Origin: Schistocerca nitens
Lineage: Eukaryota > Arthropoda > Insecta > Orthoptera > Acrididae
DNA length: 64,000 nt
Reading direction: 5' to 3'
Assembly: GCF_023898315.1 (NCBI RefSeq)
Contig: NC_064622.1
Location: forward strand, 178,828,178 to 178,892,177
The translations under genes were made by a program, and so were the position numbers. Below the pieces are notes generated by a model. That model worked only from the letters and a program-made list of their open reading frames with translations, made no database searches and was not told the DNA's origin. Within the stretch, counting starts at the first letter, position 1. Each line of letters begins with the position of its first letter. This document shows, piece after piece, positions 25,601 to 39,600 of the stretch.

Positions 25601-27575
25601 TATAGTTGATGCATACTGCGAAACACCTACCAAATACTGAGGCATCATCTTAAAGGAACTTTCAGATCAGACAGCTTGCATTCTCTAATGGCCCCCAAAA
25701 CGATCAAACGTGTTTTGACAAAATTGCTCGTATCTAACGATGGATTTACCAAGCAAGCCCGTACATGTTCAAACAATTTTTGTCAGTTTAATCTCACTTT
25801 GAAGCTGACTTTGTTCATGTTAATGTGTATTTTGACAGTAGCAGGAACAGCCACAATTGCAGACAAAGCTGTCCTGGCACTGACTTTGGCACTGTATTTA
25901 AAGAAGAAGAAGAAAACACGGCTCTGGTCAGAAACTGGCTTAAAATGATTTACACATGAAAATCTTCTAAAGGAAATATTATTCTCAGAACACGATGATT
26001 ACAACTTCTTTCTGTGAATGGACAATGAAAGTTTTTAAAACTTGTTAAGGCCCACCTAAAAGAGCAAACTTGCCTGTAAAGTTCGTTCTTATGTAGACAC
26101 GGATTTGTCAAACAAGCCCGTTCACATACCAAGAAAGCTTGTCAATTTAACCTTACTTTTGAAGCAGATGCTTTTTGTGTATTCTATATTTTGGCACTAG
26201 TGGCAATGGATACAAATGCAGATAAAGCATTTCTAACATTGCTTCTGGCACTTTGTTTAAAGAAGAAGAAAACAAGACGCTCGTCCAGGGAATGGATTAA
26301 AATGAACAATATACAACTGAAAACCCATTAATGGAAATGCTACACTCAGAATCTGACGGCTCTATAACTTTCTGCTGTGAAAGTTTAATATATTGCTCAA
26401 CATCACTTCACTTTCACACTGAAAAAGAAGACACAAGTATGCGAAAATTCATTATTGCCTACTGAGTCCTCTAATGACAGTTCATTAAAATACCACAGCT
26501 TGGGATCATATAGCCCACATTGTCTGTGAAAGAACCAGAGAACTGTGATTTCTTTATTTCCACCCACTCTGCTTGTATGTTTACTGTATGCGTAAAATAT
26601 CGATTTTGTTCATAACCTCGCCGTGCTATATATATGGATGGGAAAGGTGATTGTCAGTGCTGTTTTGTTTTTATACTTGTTAGTGTTCTCATAGTTGTGG
26701 AAACTCACGACACAGTGAGATAAATTGTAATAAAACACTTTTTCACCAAACATACTTGGTGATACTGCGACACAAACAACATCCACCGTCTTGTCAAATT
26801 TTCTGTTGATCAAATTCCTCGCAAAGTCAAACAAGTTCTATGCTTGACAAATATTTCAAACGGCACCATACACGGTCAAATATTTGGCAAGCACAGTTAT
26901 ATTTAACAAACCATTTGATCGTTTACGGGGCATTCTCTTGCACTTAGCAATTGTTACTTCTTTGTACACTTCAAACAGTGGCTTGATGGAAAATGATTTG
27001 AAGATTATGAGAAATTTGAGATTGCAGTTTCAAGTGGTTCATTTCCCAAGCAGAAAGTATCTGTGCAGGGAAGTTGAAGCAGCTAATGCAGTTCTGGGGG
27101 GAAAAAAAGCAGGTTTGTGAGGAACTAAAACTGACATTAAAAGCTGTCTCCAATTAATATATTTTTATTTATGACAGAATTAGCCCTTATGTGTTCTGAA
27201 TATGCCTCATATTTGGGAACTCTCCACATCCCTGTATTGTTATGATTGCAGTAATTCTGATGCAGTTATAGTCAAGTGTACTGGCACATATTTGTCATCT
27301 TACCTGCAAAAGTTAACCACAATTTTCTGACAATTGTTCTTAAAGGTTTTGACTTTTGAGTGCCTCCTTCTATCTCTGAGATTTGCTTTAATTCTTGTGA
27401 ACTGATTGGAGTATTATGCTGGACTGCTTCATATGCAGTACATTCTGTTAAAGTCTATAGTTATCCATATATGTTCCCTGCACATATTTGTCATTTAACT
27501 GAATAGTCACAAAGAATGTGAAGAGGCCATTCAACAAGTAAATTAAACGTGCACTTCTGCAGTGCATCTTGCAAA

Positions 27576-27638
<63 letters not shown>

Positions 27639-30600
27639 GATCAGTGTAATAAAAATAAATAATTTTGCCTCCCTCTCTTGATTTTGTTATTTGTGTTGCT
27701 CTTTACCGCTACAAAATTTCCTGCTGTTTGAGCTTTGAGTTCTCATTTGCTTATGGTTCTTGAAAGGTATCTCAATTTTCTGCTGTGATTGAACTGTCAG
27801 TCAATTTACACTGTAGATGCAAATTGTGATTTATTTAAGAATATTCATTATATTATCTGTGTGCATCCTGTTTGATGCCATATATGTGGTTTTTTTTCTC
27901 CTGACTTGTGCATACATTAAGGAAACCCGTCCAGTAATTAATTGTTTGCTGATGCACGTATACTGTCATGGTACATATTAAAATCCCCACATACCTTAGC
28001 ATGCCACTGGAGGACCTAAAACAAAACTGTGCAGCCCATTGAAAAAGTGGAGTATCATGTGCTAATTCGTTTTTGATGGCAATGGAAATATTGCAGCTGT
28101 GTCAGGCCAGTCCACACAGCTAGAGAAGTTACTTGGATTGGCCAGCAGCAGCTTAAACATATTTGCTGCTGCTGAAAACAGATAGGCATATTATACTTTG
28201 TTTCTTCAACAATCTTCACCATTTTGTTTTGGCACTGTGCTATGGTACTGTTGCTTTGGGATTTCAAGTGTTCTAGGATTGCAGACAGACAACCAGTTAT
28301 TTATGTAACTTCGTTTTTTAAAGTAATAGAGTAGAAACTTGCTAATCCGACCTTGGAGGATCCGACTCCCCGCTTAGTCTGACCATCACATTTCTTGTGT
28401 CTCTTTAACCGCCCTTCACATGATGCCACTCGATGGTGCTACAGACGAGCTAAGCAGTGGGTCACCACATATGAATAGTTGGCATGTGTTGTCAGTGTAG
28501 CAGTAGTGGCAGCATTGAAGCTGCTTACTACAATAGCGGCACTTGTTGTCAATGGCAGTGTTCTGCTCAGTGGGGTTGTGTGAAGGGGCCCTTACATATG
28601 TGGGCCGCTGCTACGGTCAGGTGTGGACTTGTCAGTGAATTATCATCTTGGGGTATGGAGTGTTGACTGTAGATAGATGTAGTTTGATTAACTTTTTTCT
28701 AGCTCAATCAATAAGTGTTACTGTGCACACATTTGTTTTATATATTAGTGACAGTGTCCTCCTTATATACTGTATTAAAGTGTGTAAAACTAAGCTATGG
28801 CATCAACTGAATGTGCTTGAAATGTTAAAGGAGAGTCTCTTCAAAATGTTACATGTGAGCTAGGGGTTGGCATAACAAGTGTTAAAGACTGAAGAACAAA
28901 AATGGAAAAACTCATGAAAGTTGTACAGGAATGATTGATGATCAGAAAGAACTGAAAATACGCAAGACTTTAAAGAAGTCTAGAAGTGAAATTCTAGACA
29001 ATGCTTTATGGGAGGGGTTTGAGCAAGAGAGAAGAAAAGGATTTCTGTTGTTTGGACCAGTCATAAAATGAAAGGTACTGATTTTGTATGAAAAATTGTG
29101 TAGAGACAATCAAAAGGAAAAGGTTACACTGAATATACCAAACTTGCCGAAGAGAGAATGCCTATTTTTCTCCATAGTATTGCTAATGGCAGTCACAAGA
29201 TGTCATTGTTTGTGATTGGAAAGGCAAAGAAAAAAAGTGTGGCCTTGCGGTTCTAGACACTTCAGTCTGGAACCACGCGACCACTACGGTCACAGGTTAG
29301 AATTCTGCCTCAGGCATGGATGTGTGTGATGTCCTTCGGTTAGTTAGGTTTAAGTAGTGCTAAGTTCTAGGGGACTGATGACCTCAGATGTTAAGTCCCA
29401 TACTGCTCAGAGCCATATCAAAACCAAAAGTTAACGTGGATGGAATCCAATCTGTTTTAAGGAATGATTTTTTGGACCAACAACTTCCTAACTGTGACAT
29501 GTTGATACTTGACAATGTGACACCTCATGCATCTGAAAATAAACTTGAAAAAGTTGAAACAAAGGAATGAATGAAAATAAAAATGAAACATCAAAAGAAA
29601 AAAATGAGTGAAGAGAATAGATGAAAACAACCCCTACAAATGATGAAATCAAGATGTAGACACTCCGGCAATTTTTAGAAATTTGAAAACTTTACTACAG
29701 GATGTTGAGCCCAGCAACGTGAGTGAGTGGATCAGTACAGCAGTCATTGACTGCACAATGGAAGAAGAATTAACTGATGGCCAAATCATTCATGCTTTAA
29801 CTCGAACAAGTGATGATAATGAGGAAGATGACAATGAACCTGATACAGATGCTAAAAAGGCATCGGATATAGTCTTTCAGTACATCTCAACGAAACTCTT
29901 CATCTACCCCAGTAGACATTTTGTGGATCACTAAGTGACGGAACATTTCGACAAAACAAGGTTGTCATCTGCTAAGCAAAAGAACACTAGATTTTTTGGT
30001 CCTACTTAAAAACAGAACATTAGATTTTTTCATCCTGCTTAGAAACAAAATATTTTTTACTGTATGATTTCTCATGTGAATCTCCAGATTTTGAAAATTC
30101 TGGATTAGGGGGGACCAAATGTGTTAAAAGTGCTTTCCCTGCTTTATTTTTCACTCTCTTGTAAGGGAATCATTTTGTAAGCCCTGAAAATTAATGATTC
30201 AGGTTGTCTGTGTTTGACAACCTTGTTAGAGCTCCTGCTTTAGTAAGTAAATATCCTCAGTTTCAAATACTGTATTCTTGGATGTTGGTCTTCATTAACA
30301 TCCTCTTCTGTGTTAGTGTTTGAAATCATATGCTGAACTATTTTTCCAGGTGGTCACTCTGACACAGTTTTTCCCTCAGTTTCAACATTTTGTTGACGGG
30401 GAACTAGCAATTATATTCACTTTGTTAAATTGTTTATTAATGATTGTTTTAACATTTTTCAAGCCTAGCCTACTGAGGCTGCACTGACAGAGCCTGATCT
30501 TAACAATAAACATCAAAGTGGCAACACATGCTTTATAAATGTTGGCAGAATGACTATCATAATCCCTAAATGTCTCTTAGCAAGTCAAAATCCAGTCATT

Positions 30601-33600
30601 TTCTAATACCCTGTGTAGTTTTAGTTGAAAGAAAGTTTTGGGCTGAGTTTTTCCTATCTCTCATAAAGACATGGATTTTGACTTGCGAAGAATAACATGT
30701 GGATTGTGGCGTAAGATCATTTGCAGTATTGGTGACAGCTGCTTATAGGCAGGATACTTGTATTTGCTGTCTAAGTTGAGTAATTCTCATATTGGCCGTG
30801 CTTGTATAGCCCTATTATTATAAGAAGCGTGGGTGGTGGGATGGCTCTATTATTAATTGCCACAGTGGACGTTCTTAGGAAGCATCTTCAGCCATTTGTT
30901 TTATTTCTTTTGCATAATTACAGTATTGTTTCCAAAAGTTTGCATGTAACAAGAATAATGTTTTTTTGTGAGTAGTGTAATGACTCTTTTAAATGGAGCA
31001 GTACCAACAGGGTGATAAAAATTAACTTTATGCTGATAATCATAGGTGCTTTGTCATAACTTTTGCCCTCTGGGAATGTATCTGTATAATTTTGTACTTA
31101 TTAAGAAATCTACAAAGATGTTCATTTATGCTAGGTGAGAAAAGTTCAATCTAAAAATTTCAACTAAAATCACACATTGTTTTAGAAAATGATTTAACAT
31201 GTAATGCAAGAGTGTATGTAAGAAATTTGTGAGTTTGCGTGAATCACTATATGCAAATACTAAGACAATACTACATTGACATTGCAACCAAGTTGCTGTT
31301 AATCCAAGCTATGTCTGTTTATCCTCATGTTTTTGGCTGTTTCTGCAGCTAGCATTGGTATGTTAAATTTCTTCGTTCATTTTGGGCCTGCGGCGTAGTG
31401 TACGTCAATAATGAAATTACTGTAAATAATATCCAGAAAAGCTGCAATATAATCATTTTTTATTTTATGACCATTATGTTTCAGCTTTCATTCGCATTTT
31501 CAAGTAACCTGTGACTACAATGTTTATGAGATCATTTACTTACATTATATGTCTTGCACATTTGATTGATTAGATTATAAAGCATAATCTCTGATACCAC
31601 AGGAACTCACATTATATGTCTTGCACATTTGATTGATTAGATTATAAAGCATAATCTCTGATACCACAGGAACTCATCTATTGCTGGAACACAAAAGTCA
31701 TACTTGTAAATTTTCTAGAAATTGCACTATCTCAAAATTACCTTGAATTCAACAACAGAATTTATTCCCAAGCAGATGGAGTGACTATGGGGAATAGTGT
31801 GGAGGGCACAGTAGCAGACATTGTCCTTAATACCCTAGAAGAAGAATTTGTTAATTGGCCTACATTGAATAAAATTATATACTATTACAGATATGTGAAT
31901 GACGCACTCATGCTAATTGACGGAAATCAGACAGACACCCAGGATATTCACCAAGACCTAAACAACTTATTGGCCAAAATCAAATTCACTATGGAAATGG
32001 AGGAAGACAATTCCATGAGCTACCTAGACCTCACAATTAGCAAAAACAACCACCATCACACATTTGATATTTATAGAAAGTGCACGTGGACAATATTACA
32101 AATGCCATCTTCTGTCATCCCAAATTGCAGAACCTTAAATATTTCCACTTAATGAGTTATAGACTACTTTACCTGCAACTAAAAAAACAAGCAATAGAAA
32201 AACTATTGGATACATTTTGTTACATAGTACACAAGAATAATCTGGCCGAACATAGTCACAAAACTGCACCAAACACATGGCATCCAATCATAATGCAATA
32301 CTCAGTGAAATAACATATAGCAAGGGAAACATCAACTAAACATAAAACAGAGTATAACCAGCAATTTACCAAAATCAGTTATTTAACTAAATAAATGCAT
32401 TGTTCAAAACCACTGATATACAACTAGCCTTTTGTACTAACAACCACCTCAAAATGAAACTGTTCAGGCAGTGCTAAATCCGTAATAACTGTAATAATTT
32501 CTACATTGGCCAGACAGGACAAAATTTGGACATTGGATTCAAACAGCACATCAGAAATAGTGACAATCAGTCGAGCTTCTTTCTCCATCTAAAAAATAAA
32601 CATCACATAGCTGACCAAATCGAAAATGCATTGCAAATACTGCATAGAATACCCAAAAAGTCCCACTGTCAACATTCTCAAAGAATTAGAAATTTATATG
32701 CACATGCATAACAACCCATAAGTAATATTAAATGGTCATACAGATTTTAAACACACATTCTACGTTAAAGAAATACTGGAACACGAAAAGGGATACAAGT
32801 AAACAACACGCAACAATGTCAAAAATCTAACCAGAGGGGAAAAAACATCATCACTGTCGGTTTGCATATACTTGTAAACTATAATGTCACTGTCAAATTA
32901 CTGTCAAAACATATGCAACATGTAATTTTACCAACAACTGAGCACTGACAGTTACATGACAGTTTACTATTGATGTAAAATGGATGTCAAGTTCACATAT
33001 ATAACAGTATGTAATCAATCAAATATGCAAGGTGTATTGCATACATAAATGATCTCACTATTATCATATTTGCAGGTTACTTGAAAGTGGCAATGAAAGC
33101 CCAAACAGATCTGTTGTGAAATAAGAAACGATAATTACATTGCAGCTACACTGAACCTCCTTTATAATAATTAGTATGTTTGGTCTAACATGATTCATCA
33201 CATATATTTTAGTGATGATGATTACCCAGATTTGTGGTCTCGTTCTGAAATCCCATATTCTAGCTTTCTCTGGAAACTTCAGCTTGCAGGTTGCTTGTTT
33301 TGTCTGGTATTTTTTGACCATATTATAGTTTTCTAACGTAAACTATTTTTGTTAATAAAGTTAATTCAGGGTGATATTTGTGTGAACAGGAATCCAACAA
33401 CAACCACACCAGTGGTAGCAGCAGTAGCAGCAGCAGTGGCACTAGCAGCTCAAGTAGTGACAGTGAAAGTGATAGTGATAGTGACAAACGCTCATCATCC
33501 AGTAGCTCACGTACATTCAGCAGTGGTGACGAGAGAGAGTGCCAGAGCCCTAAAGCAACTACTGCTGAAACTCCTATCGCCACATCGCATGAAGCATCAG

Positions 33601-36600
33601 ACGTTACGGCCACATCGCAAAGGTAAATAGTTGTGTTGTCTGTTATGTCTTATGATTCTTTCTTGAAACACCCATAAATTCTCTTACAGTATTCAAATGT
33701 TAGGTAGGTCCTTTTAATACTTGCCATTGGTACTGATGTCCATTCTGATTTAAAATGGAAGTTAATAAAATTTTGTGAGCTAATTCACAAGATTTAAACT
33801 TACGTCACATAAGATTTGATCACTGGTTCAGCAATAATGTCATTTACTTATCACCTTGTTGTGTAGAATTTTAGTAGTGGCACATTATCCCTATTGTAAT
33901 CATCAAATTACTGAGATCAGTGAAATATTAAATTGCAGTAACTGAACCAGAACCTGTTTTCTTTTTCCTTTCTTTGTCATTCAGTGTGACTCTTATTCTT
34001 AACAGATATTACTTTGGGTGTGAAATAGTCCAATAATGACATCCTCCATGGATTAATTGCAAATTTAATAATGAATTGTATTCATTTAAGTTAATTTCTT
34101 TCCTACCATGGTTTATATTGGCTTGGTGTTTCGTCACACGTCACAAAACTGTATTCTTGAAGAGAATACAACAGTTCAGTACGTGGTGATCTTTTTGAGT
34201 TTGTCTCTAGAGCCTTAAATCAATTTGACTCGTTATTTCTAATACCATAAATTGTTTTGTTGGATATTCTATATCAGGGCTTCACAACATACGTGCTCGC
34301 GGAGCAAGCTGTGAGCAGCAAGGCGCGAGCACGGAGCAGCGCGAGCACGCTACCCCCACTACCGGACCAGAGCGGAGAGTGGGGAGAGTCACGTGGGGTA
34401 CACAACAGCTGCCGCCAGTCGATGTAAATCCGCGGCCACCTGCAGGGATATCACTCACGAATTATTACTGCGACAAATGAAACAAATAAAGGAGAATGTA
34501 CACGTGCCTCATAATTTTATTAGCTTAGTGTATGCCTCTACCATCTGTAGACACTGAAACTAAAGAATTCCACGACAATCCTATATTTTCAACACTTTCT
34601 TCAACACTACTTAAAATATCACCTCCGGTTGTAGTGTTCTTCATGGCTACTACATCGAGGAGCTCCTCCCTCACCTAAAGATCTCTATTAACACCTCTAA
34701 TATAATATGGCAAGCTGCGCTGTTCCAGTGATATCAACTCTTTCGTCCAGAGCTAGAGAATACGCCATAAAATCTTTACAGATATTTGCAAACTGGCTCT
34801 GGACGTCGTCTGCCATGTCCTGTATGCGACGCATAATGGTCATGTTAGATAATGGCACAATCAGAAACTGTTCAACTTAAGATGGACACAAATGTTCCGC
34901 AGCAGCTACCAAACATTCTTTTATTAAATCGCCATCAGTTAAGGGGCGCAGGGATTTTGCTAAAAGCAAAGCAGTTTTGTAACCCACTCTGAGAGCTGCC
35001 TCAGTTGATTTTTCGTCGTCGTCCAGATCTTCTTCGGATAGCTTCCTTTTAAGTTTAATAACGTCCTGTGCACGATCTGGTCAATCATATTTTCCACGTC
35101 CGTAGTCTTTCGCGTGGTACGACATATAATGTCGCTGCAAATTAAATATCGTAAAAGAATTCAGCGTTTTGTGACATACTAATCATTTTGCAACACCAAC
35201 TTTTTCAGTAAACAGATACAATTCCTCGCAATGGTGGTTGAACTGCGAAAGCATGGTTGGGGTTACACAACGGCGACTTCACATGATTCTTAACCAGCGA
35301 AGTGACTGTTACGAGCTGATCGTAGTACTTTAAACGTTACACAGTCGGCGCGAATTCAATAGGCACGCCGCGGCCCTATTCAAACGTGCGCGCGCATTTC
35401 CCCTCCCTCCCCACTCCGCGACCTTGCAGCTGCTCGCGAGCAGGTGCCTGAGCAGATGCAAGTACTCGTGCTCAAAACCGGCCAGTTGTTAAGCCCTGTT
35501 CTATATGAAACTTTATTTTCACAGGACTACTTAATGTATTATTCTGTCTGTGATAAATATTATTAAACAAGATAACTATGAGTACAGGGGCATATAGTGA
35601 GAATTTGAATCCACAAAGTTGTTGTTGTCGTGGTCTTCAGTCCTGAGACTGGTTTGATGCAGCTCTCCATGCTAATCTATCCTGTGCAAGCTCCTTCATC
35701 TCCCAGTACCTACTGCAACCTACATCCTTCTGAATCTGCTTAGTGTATTCATTTCTTGGTCTCCCTCTACGATTTTTACCCTCCACACTGCCATCCAATG
35801 TTAAGTTTGTGATCCCTTGATGCCTCAGGACATGTCCTACCAACCGATCCCTTCTTCTAGTCAAGTTGTGCCACAAACTTCTCTTCTCCCCAATCCTATT
35901 CAATACCTCCTCATTAGTTATGTGATCTACCCATCTAATCTTCAACATTCTTCTGTAGCACCACATTTCAAAAGCTTCTATTCTCTTCTTGTCCAAACTA
36001 TTTATTGTCCATGTTTCACTTCCATACATGGCTACGCTCCATACAAATACTTTCAGAAACGACTTCCTGACACTTAAATCAATACTCGATGTTAACAAAT
36101 TTCTCTTCTTCAGAAACGCTTTCCTTGCCATTGCCAGTCTACATTTTATATCCTCTCTACTTCGACCATCATCAGTTATTTTACTCCCTAAATAGCAAAA
36201 CTCCTTTACTACTTTAAGTGTCTCATTTCCTTATCTAATTCCCTCAGTTAAAGCACAAAAAATTATAAGACATTGTGCATCCAGTGCCTGATATGAAGTC
36301 CAGAGATGCAGTTAAAAACCAACAGCAGAGCATTAACACTCAAGGTAGTCAAAGTCCAAGCATAGCATATGTTGTCAGATGGAAGGGAACTGGGAAATCC
36401 TGCCAGAAATGTGTCAGTAATACTTGAGTTAGTGCTACAAGTGAGTGTAGTGAAGCTATGACCAGTCAACCATAAAGCCACAATAACAACTAGGTGTGTG
36501 GACCAGGAAATTGCTAGCTGTGAGACTGTAAGATACCATGTGTGTGCTACTGTATAACCTGGAACTGGGCTGCTTCTATTGGCTTCAATGCATTGTTGAG

Positions 36601-39600
36601 GTCAACATTTTGGACATTAAAGATTCAATCCACTAAGCTAACCACACATGGTTCAAAATGCCCTGCTTTGTGCCACCATCTGTTGGGTCCAGGTCATTGG
36701 TATTGTCTGTTGGCAGTGTCCAACACGCTAGGGTTGGAATAAGAGCATCCAAATAAGCAATAACAGGCCTTGGTATTTTGCTGGCCCACAACAGCATGTA
36801 AATGATCTGCAAAATTCCTCCGCTGTTTTGGTCAGTTTTAGAGTGCAAAAGGCCCACTTGCAGTATCCTTGGTACGAAGTGTCTGTAGTCTCAATCACAA
36901 TAGGAGGCACATGGCAGACTGTGCGGAGATTGGCTTCTTCCACAGGTGTACATCCTGGATGCAGCAGAGTTGATGGCATTTGTTGGTGTTACCACTATAG
37001 ACATAGTTGCTTAAGATGGTGACTTCTGAAAGGGCCATCCTTAGTGACTACGTGAGGTAACCACGAATGGCTGATGTCCTCTATAGCAACTGCCCAAAGA
37101 CTTTTCCTAAACTAGGTTACCTGTTCAGAAGTGAGATTTTGACATCCAAGGTTACAAGAGTGAGAGCAACAGGACTGCAGTCATTCATTTAAGTTAATTT
37201 CTTTCCTACCATGGTTTATATTGGCTTGGTGTTTTGTCACACGTCACAAAACTGTATTCTTGAAAGATTTTAAATGTGTGCACTAGGCACTCTGCTTCCC
37301 TGTTACTTTGGGGTTGGCAGGGATTAGAACTCAAATGGTAGATCCCATTCTGGTTTAGAATAAGAGGAATAAGTATGACATAAGCTGGAGATGTTAGCAG
37401 AAGTGTGTTCTCCTTTGGCAAGTGTTCTGATTGTGATTTCTACTATTTTGTTTGAGTACATGAAATGCTTTTATTACTACCAGCCATACGAAATTAAAGA
37501 ATGAACTTTTAAAATTGGTATTAATTTTTTCACACAGATTGGAGCGGGGTTGGTTGTAGGACATAAGTAGTGTATGGCACTGAATGATTTTAGCGCACTG
37601 CGGGCATGTGCATATTATTTCTCTCTGTGTGTTGATATAGGCCAATAAACATGGTGTGCAGCTGCATTCTGGATGCATGTTATTCCCAAATACTATTTCA
37701 AAAATAATGGGAAGGATAGATTGCTACTCACCATAAAGATATGATGTTGAGTTGCAGACAGGCACGCTGAAGAGACTGTTACACATAAAAAGCTTCTGTC
37801 CAAAGCCTTCATCAGAAAAGAGAAACACACACGCGTTCACACAAGCAGGCGCACCTGACACACACAACTGCTGTCTGTGGCTGTTCATTTTTACAGTGAG
37901 AAGCAATCTATCCGTTCCTTAATTGTTGATATTCCAACCTGGACTTTCCAAATACCATATCTTTAGAAATGTGAGGACCTGAACTTATAATGTGTAAGGA
38001 ATGAAAAAGTAGATGATGCTTGGAGCTTGTGATCAATGTGATGACGCCCTTGAGTTGCTGACAGTGTGTGGAACTGCATGAAGACTTCTTGAAACATTTA
38101 GTGTCCTCTCTGTCCAACCTATGTGAATGCACATCAGTACTTGTGTCAGCAATGAATTGGTGGTGATAATATGTATGATTATACACAAATTTATGAGGAA
38201 CCTTGCGCCTGCACTTTGCAGGATGTTATTGTTGTAATGATTCTGTATTGACATTGAATTTAGCAGCTCAGGAAGTGAAGAACAACATGATGTTAGTTCA
38301 TTACAAACTGGAAGTGATGACAGTACGTCAGTTGAGTGACAAGTGGTTGCCAGTGGTAAAAGATGAATACATCTACTGTTTTCCAAACAGCTCCTCCAAG
38401 ATTTATGTTCACAAGAAACTGTTGTGAAACCCATGCATAGACTTCATAGCTGCACAGAAGCTAAAAAGTGACTTATAGTTTCAGGATATTTTAATCAAAA
38501 GTCCATTGCACAAGTATACTTTGGGATTTTATCATTGATGATCTTCAAAATTTTGTAACTCATTATTTTGAGCTTTAAAAGCTAGCTTTGTGTGTGTCTA
38601 CGTAATGTCATTCATTATGGAATGTTTTTCATTAATAAAAGAGTAAATTACTTTTTGGAACGTAATTAAAAAAAAACATTAAGTAGTTAAATAGCACTTC
38701 ATACCGTACAAGTAGGTGTAAAATGTTTATCCTTATGAACAATCTATTGTGGAGAAATGCCTCAGGCCACACACACCGATTTTAAAAGTGGCTCAGTAAG
38801 TTGCTCAGTGCCATCAATATTATGCACGACAATGTGGCACAGATTCCATACTGAGTAGCATTCACTGCTAGAACCAAGTTTGCCCAGAATGTATGTGCTA
38901 AACATTAACTTATTTGAGGAAAACATTAATGAGGAAGACTTTCACGAAAAAAATACATTCAGGATACACATAATATTGGTATCCCTGAGAATGAATATTG
39001 CACAGTAGTTCATTATGCCTAGACAAGCTTGTAACTCAGTAATGTTAATTGCCATACTTCTTAAAGCCAACATAATATCAATTTGACAAGGAATGAAAAT
39101 CCATCTCAAATGGACCTTGAGTTTGAGACAGTGCAACAATAAAACACTATCTGTGTTATAGCTTGTAGCAGGTGCTGCAAGACCTGTGATTAAATGGACT
39201 TAATTGCTTCTCATAATACATAACATGGCAAGTTGTTATATTCAGGGATTACCACTAAGAACAGTTTACAGTCATCTGAGATTTTGGTGAGGCGTGATGT
39301 ATTGGCCATCGTTTTGTTCGTTTTGTGTTGGTACCTGCTGTGCAGTTTGATGCACTGTCATCATGGCATAGGTGAGAAGCTCCAATGAAGATGTCGATGT
39401 TCAGTGCTGAAATGAGGAGTGAGCTTTGGCCTTAACGTACAGTCCACTGCTCATGTCACCTCAAAGACTTGATTAATCATAAGTACAATCAGTGAATGGG
39501 TGTGAGAGAGATTTCAAGCCTTCATGTCGAACCACCTCACATTGAACATGCCAGAGTACTACATCACCAATGAGATAAACTGTATAATAATGGTAATTAT

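Larger units (their letters stand above)
31440..33146 (+). mobile_element. Penelope-like element B with inverted tail at the 5' end
   Basis: Plus-strand RT C-terminal half: [20 protein letters not shown], the catalytic-box remnant [14 protein letters not shown] (VDD to VND), [20 protein letters not shown] and downstream blocks. A GIY-YIG-type endonuclease follows at about 32480-32710 ([20 protein letters not shown]). The tail (about 32990-33146) has an inverted counterpart at 31440-31600; both start agctgcaat and share ttcaagtaacctg and gagatcattta. N-terminal RT is missing. Confidence 0.82.

Noticed and set aside
33349-33630. Alternative frame over exon 3
   Set aside because: Would need the acceptor at 33368-33369; it hits a stop at the exon end and does not link to exon 4 or exon 2 phases.
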